In this document: piece after piece, positions 8,906-16,144 of the stretch
How positions within the stretch are numbered: position 1 is the first letter of the stretch
Layout of the letters: each line of letters begins with the position of its first letter
Assembly: GCA_944326225.1 (NCBI GenBank)
Contig: CALVDI010000001.1
Coordinates: forward strand, 105,691-169,690
From: an uncultured Bacteroidales bacterium
GTDB taxonomy: Bacteria > Bacteroidota > Bacteroidia > Bacteroidales > UBA932
DNA: 64,000 bases
Direction: 5' to 3'
Notes under the pieces: generated by a model
The model's database searches: none
Told to the model about the DNA's origin: nothing
The model's input: the letters and a program-made list of their open reading frames with translations, nothing else
Program-made: the position numbers and the translations under genes

Positions 8906-9693
8906 TGAGGTTTTTCGCTTCAATATCGTACAACGGCTCAGGTTTCAGCGGCTGGCAGATACAGCAGAACGCCCCGAGTATACAGGACGAGGTGCAGAAG
9001 GCCCTCTCGGCTGTCCTGAGGGAGAAAACCGACGTGACGGGAGCCGGCAGGACAGACACGGGTGTCAATGCCTCCGGATTCACGGCACATTTTGACTTTG
9101 ACGGTGACATCATCCTCAAAGAGCACGACCGCATAATCTACAAAATAAATGCCATCCTGCCCGGAAGGATAGTCGTAAATTCAATAAGGCGTGTCAGAGA
9201 TGACGCGCACGCCCGGTTCGACGCCGTCAGCCGCACCTACAGATACTACATCCACAGCAGCAAGGACCCTTTCGCCAGAGAGTTCTCGTGGTTCTGCAAA
9301 TTCCCTCTGGACGTGGAAGCGATGAACAAGGCCGCAGGCATGATTCTGGGACGCAGGGACTTCAGCTGCTTTGAAAAAACCGGAGGCACTGCGGCCACAC
9401 CATTCTGCGACGTCACATCGGCAGGATGGAACCGGTACACCCCGTCCACGGCCTCCCTGCCCGGAACCGACTATCTGGTCTTCACCATAACAGCCAACCG
9501 TTTCCTGCGCAATATGGTCCGGGCCATTGTCGGCACGATGATTGAGATAGGACGTGGAAAGCGTCCGCCGGAATGGATAGCCGACGTGCTCTCCTCCCGC
9601 GACCGCTGCGAGGCGGGGCAGTCCGTCCCGGGACATGCCCTCTTCCTCACGGACATAGAATACCCGAAAGAAATATTTGAATACAAATTATAA
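8905..9693 (+). CDS. truA: tRNA pseudouridine(38-40) synthase
   Basis: 262 residues, the standard length. TruA converts uridines 38, 39 and 40 of the tRNA anticodon arm to pseudouridine. The catalytic motif GAGRTDTGVNASG places the nucleophilic aspartate at D51. The C-terminal TruA signature FLRNMVRAIVGTMIEIGRG is also present. The ATG at 8905 fits both the promoter and the conserved RFFASISYNGSGFSGWQ start. exbB follows after 20 bp. Confidence 0.95.
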   Translation: MRFFASISYNGSGFSGWQIQQNAPSIQDEVQKALSAVLREKTDVTGAGRTDTGVNASGFTAHFDFDGDIILKEHDRIIYKINAILPGRIVVNSIRRVRDDAHARFDAVSRTYRYYIHSSKDPFAREFSWFCKFPLDVEAMNKAAGMILGRRDFSCFEKTGGTAATPFCDVTSAGWNRYTPSTASLPGTDYLVFTITANRFLRNMVRAIVGTMIEIGRGKRPPEWIADVLSSRDRCEAGQSVPGHALFLTDIEYPKEIFEYKL

Positions 9694-9713
9694 TTTACAA
9701 CAACCTTTTTACC

Positions 9714-10415
9714 ATGCTCACATTACTGCAAGTCAATTCCGAGGCACTCATTCAAGAGGCTGCCGCTCCCGAAAAGATGTCCCTTATCAAGATGGCCGTC
9801 GCCGGAGGCTGGCTGATGCTCGTCCTTCTGGCACTCTCCATCATAGCCGTCTATATCTTAGGCAGCCGCTGGTGGGCTATACGTCAGGCTCTCAAGATAG
9901 ACCCTCATTTCATGGACAACATACGCGGACTGCTGCGCGAGGGAAAGACCCAGGCCGCACTGGCCCTGTGCCGCGACACCCAGTCCCCCATCGCAAGGCT
10001 TATAGAGAAAGGCATCCGGATGCAGGGCCGCCCGCTCCAGGACATCCAGGCCGCTGTTGAGAATACCGGCAACATCGAGGTTTCCAAGATCGAGAAAGGT
10101 ATGCCCATGCTGGCCACGGTGGCCGGAGGCGCGCCCATGGTGGGATTCCTCGGAACGGTCGCAGGTATGATACAGGCCTTCTACAACATGGCCCGGGCCG
10201 GCAGCAACATCGACATCACGCTGCTTTCCGACGGTATCTACACGGCCATGGTGACCACTGTCGGCGGACTCATCGTCGGCATCATCGCCTACTTCGGATA
10301 CAACTGGCTGACCGCCCGCATCGATGACCTGGTCTTCAAGATGGACAGCGCGGTAATCTCTCTGATGGACATATTCAACGGTCAGGACAGCACTGACGGC
10401 AAGAAGGAGATCTGA
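9714..10415 (+). CDS. exbB: ExbB/TolQ-type proton channel subunit
   Basis: 233 residues. Three membrane helices lie at about 32-50, 132-156 and 175-198, with a cytoplasmic segment between the first two. The ExbB/MotA signature covers TVAGGAPMVGFLGTVAGMI and the final helix with TAMVTTVGGLIVG. With ExbD it uses the proton gradient to energise a TonB-like protein. It is immediately followed by exbD (2-bp gap) and tonB. The likely clients are outer-membrane receptors such as the SusC protein encoded at 55394-58387; that link is inference. Confidence 0.92.
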   Translation: MLTLLQVNSEALIQEAAAPEKMSLIKMAVAGGWLMLVLLALSIIAVYILGSRWWAIRQALKIDPHFMDNIRGLLREGKTQAALALCRDTQSPIARLIEKGIRMQGRPLQDIQAAVENTGNIEVSKIEKGMPMLATVAGGAPMVGFLGTVAGMIQAFYNMARAGSNIDITLLSDGIYTAMVTTVGGLIVGIIAYFGYNWLTARIDDLVFKMDSAVISLMDIFNGQDSTDGKKEI

Positions 10416-10417
10416 CA

Positions 10418-10831
10418 ATGGCTATCAAACGGAAAACCAAAGCGGAACCGGCGTTCTCGATGTCCTCGATGACGGACATCGTGTTCCTGCTGCTGATATT
10501 CTTTCTGGTGACATCCACCCTTATCAACCCCAACGCCCTGAAGCTGCTGCTGCCTAAGAGCACCAACCAGATCTCCACAAAGGCATCGGTAAGCGTCTCC
10601 ATAAAGCACTATCCCGAGCGCGGGACTTTCTCGTACCATATCAACGGAGACGAGACTCCCGTGCCCTTCAGCGAGATAGAACCGGACCTGCAGAGACTGC
10701 TGCAGGACTCCGACGACCCGACTTTCTCCATCTACGCCGACAAGACCGTACCTATAGAGGAGGTGGTCAACCTGATGAATATCGCCAAGCGCAATAAATA
10801 CAAAGTAATACTCGCCACATCCCCCGAATAA
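10418..10831 (+). CDS. exbD: ExbD/TolR-family protein
   Basis: 137 residues. A short cytoplasmic N-terminus leads into one membrane helix at about 18-37. The essential aspartate (D20 in SSMTDIVFLLLIFF) sits at its cytoplasmic end, followed by a small periplasmic ExbD fold. It shares one base with the tonB start codon, consistent with coupled translation. It is the proton-pathway partner of ExbB. Confidence 0.92.
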   Translation: MAIKRKTKAEPAFSMSSMTDIVFLLLIFFLVTSTLINPNALKLLLPKSTNQISTKASVSVSIKHYPERGTFSYHINGDETPVPFSEIEPDLQRLLQDSDDPTFSIYADKTVPIEEVVNLMNIAKRNKYKVILATSPE

Positions 10832-11598
10832 TGAAAGGGAAATCCAGATATGCCGGCATAGTCCTCACGGCTGCCGTACACGCAGCGCTGCTCATCCTGC
10901 TTCTGAGCGCGGATATCCGCAGCACTCCGACGGTGCCGCCTGTGGACGGTATGCTCATTGAGTTTACCGAGGAGGACATCCCTGAAGCCGTGGAAGAAAA
11001 GCCGGTGCCGGTCAAGACAGCCGTAGGTGTAGAGCCGAGGGCCGCAGAGCCGGACCCTACGGAGGAGATACGGCTGGTGCAGAAGTCTGAGGCCCAGACC
11101 GTCGCCGAAGCTGAGAATATCAATGCAGAGGCGACTGCCGGAGAGGACGGAGACGTAGAGATTCCCGAGCCTCCCAGAGAGAAACCGGTCAACCGCCGGG
11201 CCCTGTTCCCCGGGATGGGCAAGGCTGAGGACACCACCGCCCTGCATGTGGCCGAGCGCATAACCGAAAGACTTGAGGCCGGTCATCCCGAGGGGAACAC
11301 CGAAGAGGGCAATCCTGAGGGCAGGCCCACGGCCAGACTGGAGGGGCGCACCGTCATGGGCAACCTGCCCCTGCCCGAATACGATGTGATCAAGTCAGGA
11401 ACAGTCGTAGTCCGTATCCTTGTAGACCAGTACGGCACGGTGACCAACGCCGTTCCGGGCGTACAGGGCACCACAGTCCAGGACGCTACCCTGTGGGAGG
11501 CCGCCAGGCAGGCCGCCCTGAAGGCCAAGTTCAACATCAGCGCCTCGGCTCCCGCCATACAGGAAGGCACTATCTCCTACATATTCACTTTGAAATAG
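10831..11598 (+). CDS. tonB: TonB-like energy transducer
   Basis: 255 residues. The N-terminal anchor is at about 8-28. A long acidic, Glu/Pro-rich periplasmic linker spans about 38-175. A C-terminal TonB fold contains VVVRILVDQYGTV and ends in IQEGTISYIFTLK. The linker is rich in E rather than in the classic EP/KP repeats. It is the third gene of the exbB-exbD-tonB unit. Its stop directly abuts the stop of the convergent permease gene, so there is no intergenic terminator. Confidence 0.85.
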   Translation: MKGKSRYAGIVLTAAVHAALLILLLSADIRSTPTVPPVDGMLIEFTEEDIPEAVEEKPVPVKTAVGVEPRAAEPDPTEEIRLVQKSEAQTVAEAENINAEATAGEDGDVEIPEPPREKPVNRRALFPGMGKAEDTTALHVAERITERLEAGHPEGNTEEGNPEGRPTARLEGRTVMGNLPLPEYDVIKSGTVVVRILVDQYGTVTNAVPGVQGTTVQDATLWEAARQAALKAKFNISASAPAIQEGTISYIFTLK

Positions 11599-12876
11599 TC
11601 ATTCGTAGCGCAGGCACTCTATCGGGTCCAGAGCCGCTGCTCTGCGGGCCGGCACATACCCCGACAGCACGCCGACCAGCATACACAGCACCACTGAGAG
11701 AAACATCCACAGCCACGGTATCACGAACGAGGACTCCATGACAGCAGCTACGATATTGCCTACGATGATGCCCAGCACGATGCCGATGACTCCGCCCGCC
11801 TCGCCTATGATGACCGACTCCAGCAAAAACTGGGACTGTATCTTCCTGGAAGAGGCCCCGAGCGCTTTCCGGGTACCTATCTCGCGGGTTCTCTCCCTGA
11901 CCGACACCAGCATGATGTTCATCAGACCCACAGCCGCACCGGTTATGGTGATGAGTCCTATTATCACGGCTGCGGCTGTAAGCGTCCTCATCATCGAGTC
12001 CAGCTCCTCCACCACAGCCTCGCTGCGGGTAATCCGGAAATCCGTATCATCGTACGGAGCCAGCCTCCTTACCGCCCGGAAGATCATCTCGGCCTCGGCG
12101 GCAGCCTCATCCGGAGACACTTCCTGCCCCGGCAGTATTCCTATGGTAAAATCCGGCGAGGACACCTGGAAATTGGCCATTGCACTGGTGTACGGGACCA
12201 GTATGCCGTCATCCATACCGCCGTCAGCCGTATTGCCCATCGCCTCCGCCACTCCGACCACGACATAGGCCACTCCCTGGACATGGACAGGCTGACCTAT
12301 GGCAGGCCCTTCTCCGAACAGGGTACGGGCCACATTGCCGCCCAGCACACAGTAGAAGCGGCCTCCTTCCACATCCTCCACCGTCAGGTCGCGGCCCTCG
12401 CTTATCTCCAGCATACTGTACCTTATATACTTCTCGTCCGAGGCCACCACATGAACGGTGGGATTGGTCCTGCGCCGGCCTGACTCCGCCCTGACATTGT
12501 CCGCTACCACAGTATATACGGACACCGTCGCCGGCACCTTGTAATACTGCACGAACCGCTCCGCCTGCGCCCTCGATATCTGCCTGGGATTCCTTATCCT
12601 CCTCATGGCCGAGGACGCGGAATACTGCGAGCGGATGTTGACGATGCCGGCGCCCATCCGTCCGTATGCATCCCGCAGCGTGGCGTCCATAGAGTCCACT
12701 GCCGTAAGGATTCCCACAAGCGAAGTGATACCGAGCGCTATGATCGCTATAGTCAGTGATGCCCTGAGTCTGTTGGACTTAACTGCTCTCAAGGCCATGT
12801 CCGCATTCTCTGCGAGCAATGCGGTGCGCGTCTTTCCGCGCCTGTCTTTTCTCCTCTTCATAACTTCCTCACTCAA
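11599..12876 (-). CDS. MacB/FtsX-type ABC transporter permease
   Basis: 425 residues. The first helix lies at about 41-62 and is followed by a large periplasmic MacB_PCD domain. Three C-terminal helices complete the FtsX fold, including the [20 protein letters not shown] signature. Such permeases act with an ATPase, and often a periplasmic adaptor, in export or mechanotransmission. No ATPase or adaptor gene is adjacent: the neighbours are tonB and a divergent pseudouridine synthase gene. The partner must therefore be encoded elsewhere. Substrate unknown. Confidence 0.88.
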   Translation of the reverse strand: MSEEVMKRRKDRRGKTRTALLAENADMALRAVKSNRLRASLTIAIIALGITSLVGILTAVDSMDATLRDAYGRMGAGIVNIRSQYSASSAMRRIRNPRQISRAQAERFVQYYKVPATVSVYTVVADNVRAESGRRRTNPTVHVVASDEKYIRYSMLEISEGRDLTVEDVEGGRFYCVLGGNVARTLFGEGPAIGQPVHVQGVAYVVVGVAEAMGNTADGGMDDGILVPYTSAMANFQVSSPDFTIGILPGQEVSPDEAAAEAEMIFRAVRRLAPYDDTDFRITRSEAVVEELDSMMRTLTAAAVIIGLITITGAAVGLMNIMLVSVRERTREIGTRKALGASSRKIQSQFLLESVIIGEAGGVIGIVLGIIVGNIVAAVMESSFVIPWLWMFLSVVLCMLVGVLSGYVPARRAAALDPIECLRYE

Positions 12877-12914
12877 TTAGTGACGTAAAAATAGGAATTT
12901 ATCTCCGATTGACA

Positions 12915-12930
12915 TACCTTTGCGCGCAAA
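12915..12930 (+). promoter_or_regulatory. rluB-era promoter with an overlapping 12-bp palindrome
   Basis: TACCTTTG at 12915-12922 matches the Bacteroidota -7 box about 26 bp before the ATG. A perfect palindrome TTTGCGCGCAAA covers 12919-12930, straddling the end of the -7 box and the expected start site. That is where a repressor operator would block initiation. No clear -33 box is seen. Confidence 0.45.
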
Positions 12931-12947
12931 TTTGACAAAATAATCAT

Positions 12948-14099
12948 ATGAGACCACGTATTAAGAGACCTTCCACCCGGGACGGGCATGAGGGTCAGCA
13001 GAAAGACTACAGGACAAACGACAGAACTCCATTCAGAGAAGGCAGCCGCCGTCCGGACAGGAAGTTTTCCGGCGACAACAGACCGGAGCATCACAGAAGC
13101 CGTCCGGGGCAGGAAAACAGACCGGCATACGGTGACAGGCCCGCACACAGCAGCAGGCCGGGACGTGACAGCAGACCCGCTAACAGCAGGCCCTCCAACG
13201 GCAGACCGGGACGGGACGGCAAGCCCGGATACGGCAGGAAGCCGGAAAGAGACAGCAGACCTGCCTTCAGAAACGGTAACGCCGGACAGGCCGGAAAAGG
13301 CTTCCAGCACAAAGTCAGGACAGCGCACAGCAGACCCGCACAGGCACCGGCACAGCCTCAGCCTCTGAAAGAGAATGACGGACTGGTACGCCTCAACAAG
13401 TTCATAGCCAACTCGGGTATCTGCTCCCGCAGGGAGGCCGACGAGTACATCACTGCAGGACTGGTCACCGTCAACGGCAACGTGGTCACTGAACTGGGCG
13501 TCAAAGTCAGGCCCGAGGAGGACGAAGTACGATTCAACGGTGAGCGGCTGCGCGGAGAGAAGAAAGTCTATGTGCTGCTCAACAAGCCCAAGGACTTTGT
13601 CACCACCACCAGCGACCCCCACGCCGAGAAGAATGTAATGCAGCTCATCAGCCGGGACCTGTGCCCGGAGAGGATATTCCCGGTAGGACGTCTGGACCGG
13701 ACCACCACAGGAGTCCTGCTGCTCACCAACGACGGAGAACTGGCAGAAAGACTGACGCATCCCTCGTACCAGAAGAAGAAGATATATCAGGTCACCCTGG
13801 ACAAGAACGTAAAACAGGAGGACATGAACCGGCTTGTAGAAGGCGTGTCCCTTGAGGACGGCCCCGCATACGCGGACGAGGTGGCCTACAACGGCGACGA
13901 CCGCAGCGTGGTGGGCATAGAGATACATTCCGGCAGAAACCGTATAGTCAGACGTATGTTCGAGGCCCTCGGGTACAAGGTCCGCAAACTGGACCGCGTG
14001 TATTTCGCCGGTCTTACCAAGAAAAACCTGCGCCGCGGACAGTGGAGATTCCTCACCGAAGAGGAGGCCACCATGCTCAAACTCAACTTCTATGAGTAA
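12948..14099 (+). CDS. rluB: RluB/RsuA-family rRNA pseudouridine synthase with a long disordered N-terminus
   Basis: 383 residues. Residues 1 to about 140 are low-complexity and rich in R, G, D, P and S. An S4 RNA-binding domain follows at about 146-205 (LNKFIANSGICSRREADEYI), then the RsuA/RluB/E/F catalytic domain with GRLDRTTTG, where D250 is the expected nucleophile. Family members modify helix regions of 23S or 16S rRNA; RluB specificity is only the best guess. The basic, glycine-rich arm resembles RNA-binding tails seen on other Bacteroidota RNA enzymes. The stop lies inside the start of era (8-bp overlap). Confidence 0.88.
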   Translation: MRPRIKRPSTRDGHEGQQKDYRTNDRTPFREGSRRPDRKFSGDNRPEHHRSRPGQENRPAYGDRPAHSSRPGRDSRPANSRPSNGRPGRDGKPGYGRKPERDSRPAFRNGNAGQAGKGFQHKVRTAHSRPAQAPAQPQPLKENDGLVRLNKFIANSGICSRREADEYITAGLVTVNGNVVTELGVKVRPEEDEVRFNGERLRGEKKVYVLLNKPKDFVTTTSDPHAEKNVMQLISRDLCPERIFPVGRLDRTTTGVLLLTNDGELAERLTHPSYQKKKIYQVTLDKNVKQEDMNRLVEGVSLEDGPAYADEVAYNGDDRSVVGIEIHSGRNRIVRRMFEALGYKVRKLDRVYFAGLTKKNLRRGQWRFLTEEEATMLKLNFYE

Positions 14100-14979
14100 C
14101 ACCGCACCGCACCGCGCCGGATTCGTCAACATCATCGGCAATCCCAACGTAGGCAAGTCCACCCTGATGAACGCCCTCGTAGGCGAGAGGCTCTCCATCA
14201 TCACCTCCAAGGCCCAGACTACCCGGCACAGGATCATGGGCATAGTCAACGGAGAGGACTACCAGATAGTGTACTCCGACACCCCGGGCATCCTCAAGCC
14301 GGCCTATTCCCTGCAGGAGAGCATGATGGAGTACGTGGACACGGCCATAGGCGACGCCGACATCATCCTGTATGTGACCGATGTCGTGGAAAAGGGCGAC
14401 AAGAACCGCAAGTACGTGGACAGGCTGGCCAAAGTGACCTGTCCCGTACTCATAGTCATCAACAAGATAGACCTGAGCGACCAGAATACTGTATCGGAAC
14501 TGGCCGCGCAATGGAGCAGGGAGGTACCCGACGCGGAGATATTCGCCGCTTCGGCCAAGGAGAAGTTCGGACTGGAGCCGATATTCAGCCGCATACTGGA
14601 GCTGCTGCCAGAAGGAGAACCGTGGTACGACAAGGACTTCTTCACCGACCGCAACCTGCGCTTTTTCGCCTCGGAGATTATCCGCGAGAAGATACTCACC
14701 AACTACGACAAGGAGATTCCGTACTGCACCGAGGTGGTCATCGAGGAATTCAGGGAGCATGAGGACCGCTACGACATCCGGGCTGTCATCAACGTCATGC
14801 GCGACTCGCAGAAAGGCATCCTGATAGGCTCACGCGGCTCGGCTCTGAAGCGTATCGGCACCCAGGCCCGCATCGACATGGAGGACTTTTTCCAGAAAAA
14901 AGTATTCCTCCAGCTCTACGTAAAAGTAGACCCGCACTGGCGCGACGACAAGCGCAAGCTCGCCGCCTTCGGCTACTGA
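14092..14979 (+). CDS. era: GTPase Era
   Basis: 295 residues. The G1 motif GNPNVGKS is near residue 17, with G3 in DTPG and G4 in NKID. A C-terminal KH domain contains the RGSALKRIG loop. Era binds the 3' end of 16S rRNA and assists 30S assembly. The ATG overlaps the rluB stop (ATGAGTAA), so the two ribosome-maturation genes are likely translationally coupled. Confidence 0.96.
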   Translation: MSNTAPHRAGFVNIIGNPNVGKSTLMNALVGERLSIITSKAQTTRHRIMGIVNGEDYQIVYSDTPGILKPAYSLQESMMEYVDTAIGDADIILYVTDVVEKGDKNRKYVDRLAKVTCPVLIVINKIDLSDQNTVSELAAQWSREVPDAEIFAASAKEKFGLEPIFSRILELLPEGEPWYDKDFFTDRNLRFFASEIIREKILTNYDKEIPYCTEVVIEEFREHEDRYDIRAVINVMRDSQKGILIGSRGSALKRIGTQARIDMEDFFQKKVFLQLYVKVDPHWRDDKRKLAAFGY

Positions 14980-15197
14980 TAATCCTTCCACTTTCCCGGA
15001 ATACGCAGATTGAAATCAGATTGTTCAAGATGCACAACATCCGGCAGCAGACACTGCTTGAAACGACTTTCATACTGCTTCAAATGTACAGGTCTGCTCA
15101 TCCCGAATGAAGCCAGTTGACGAATACTTATCACGTCATTATTGACCTCAATATCATGTATTTTGTCGACTGGACCCAGATTTCCGTCCAAGTTCAT
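14973..15197 (-). CDS. Possible 74-residue protein of unknown function
   Basis: The ATG at 15197 is preceded by AAGGAGGGG at ideal spacing, which is unusual in a genome where other genes lack such sites. The frame runs 74 residues to a TAG inside the antisense end of era. The product is rich in H, D and N, has no signal or membrane segment, and matches nothing I recognise. It may be the remnant of a transferred gene, since the following kilobase contains decayed repeats. It could also be a chance frame. Confidence 0.3.
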   Translation of the reverse strand: MNLDGNLGPVDKIHDIEVNNDVISIRQLASFGMSRPVHLKQYESRFKQCLLPDVVHLEQSDFNLRIPGKWKDYQ

Positions 15198-15257
15198 AAC
15201 CCCTCCTTGGCACCTACCCTGCGTCTCGTAGAAGCCAACTATCACTATAAAGCCAAC

Positions 15258-15440
15258 CGCCACTATACATTTTAGTTATATTGCATTTTGCTGATTATTA
15301 AGAAGTTCTGCTTTTGCAAGAATGTTAGATGCTGAGGATTCCGGCCAAAACAGGTGTTTTTACCGCCACTTAACATTTTTCACAAAATGCAAAACATAGT
15401 CAATCAGGAAGTTATAGTATAACGAAAATGTATAGTGACG
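15258..15440. repeat. Inverted repeat pair spanning 183 bp
   Basis: CGCCACTATACATTTT at 15258-15273 is matched in reverse complement at 15425-15440 with 15 of 16 positions identical. A partial direct copy (ACCGCCACTTA) occurs near 15361. This looks like the ends of a degenerate small element. No transposase frame is present between the arms. Confidence 0.45.
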
Positions 15441-15617
15441 ATATCTACGGGATGCATACGGGATAAGCGGCAGGCATGAAAGTGCTGCGGCATACTGGCA
15501 ATGTGGCAGTATGCGATCTGCGCAGCGCGGAATGCCCTGAAGCGGCACTCACATGACACCGGCAGAATTGCTCCTCACCATTGGCCGCAAGTATCCAGCT
15601 GCTCTCCAGTCCGTTGA

Positions 15618-15773
15618 CCATAAAGCACCTGTATTGTTGCTAACCTACTATCAATCAGCAATTACCGAAAGTGTCGTTTGCGGTATGGTCTGTTTTTTCA
15701 GGCCATAGAGCCGCTATACTAGAGGTATAAGTCTGGGAATCAGTGCATTAACAAACCACAGGGTGCTTTATGG
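15618..15773. repeat. Small element bounded by 15-16 bp inverted repeats (MITE-like)
   Basis: CCATAAAGCACCTGT at 15618-15632 and ACAGGGTGCTTTATGG at 15758-15773 are inverted copies that differ by one inserted G. The enclosed 125 bp carries a hairpin at 15680-15714 with TATGG/CCATA in its stem and a run of six T in its loop. No coding capacity is seen. Size and layout fit a non-autonomous element, but no target duplication was identified. Confidence 0.4.
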
Positions 15774-16125
15774 GTGACTCACCGCAGCACGCCTCGAAAC
15801 GCGATATTTCCTACGCCTCCAGACAGTCCGACCGTGCCTCAAATACAGCACGTCTGGAAGACCCCATGTCCGACCGCGCCAGGGGATGGGCTACAAAAAC
15901 GGAACACTCATAGGCCCGGCAGGCCGACATATCCGGATTGCATCGGAGGATGGCTTTCCCAGCAGGCACGTCGGTCTATATCATACCCGCAATGGATCAG
16001 AACGCAATCCGGGCAGGAATTCAAATACTGCGTGCAGCCAGATCAAAACAAAGGAAGTCGGTTTGCGGATAACGACAATAGTTTTTTCATAAAGAAAACG
16101 AAAGAATTGTATCCGATATTTTTAA

Positions 16126-16133
16126 TATCTTTG
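16126..16133 (+). promoter_or_regulatory. parC promoter -7 box
   Basis: TATCTTTG lies 11 bp before the first ATG of parC, with a TTG about 16 bp upstream. The predicted leader to the first ATG is only about 7 nt. This makes the Met at residue 5 (ATG at 16157) a realistic alternative start. Confidence 0.55.
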
Positions 16134-16144
16134 CCAGTTGAAAA

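Larger units (their letters stand above)
14980..16144. other. 1.1-kb gap between era and parC without a convincing large gene
   Basis: Apart from the small minus-strand frame ending at 14973, no open frame here has recognisable protein features. The stretch contains two long-range inverted repeats (15258-15440 and 15618-15773), a hairpin shared with the aroK downstream region (15680-15714), and the parC promoter at the right end. The overall impression is decayed insertion material. Confidence 0.6.

Noticed and set aside
12873-14249. A 458-residue open frame on the minus strand opposite rluB and era
   Set aside because: It is antisense to two well-supported genes, has no domain, and its Ser/Val/Pro-rich N-terminal half mirrors the repeated Arg/Gly codons of rluB.
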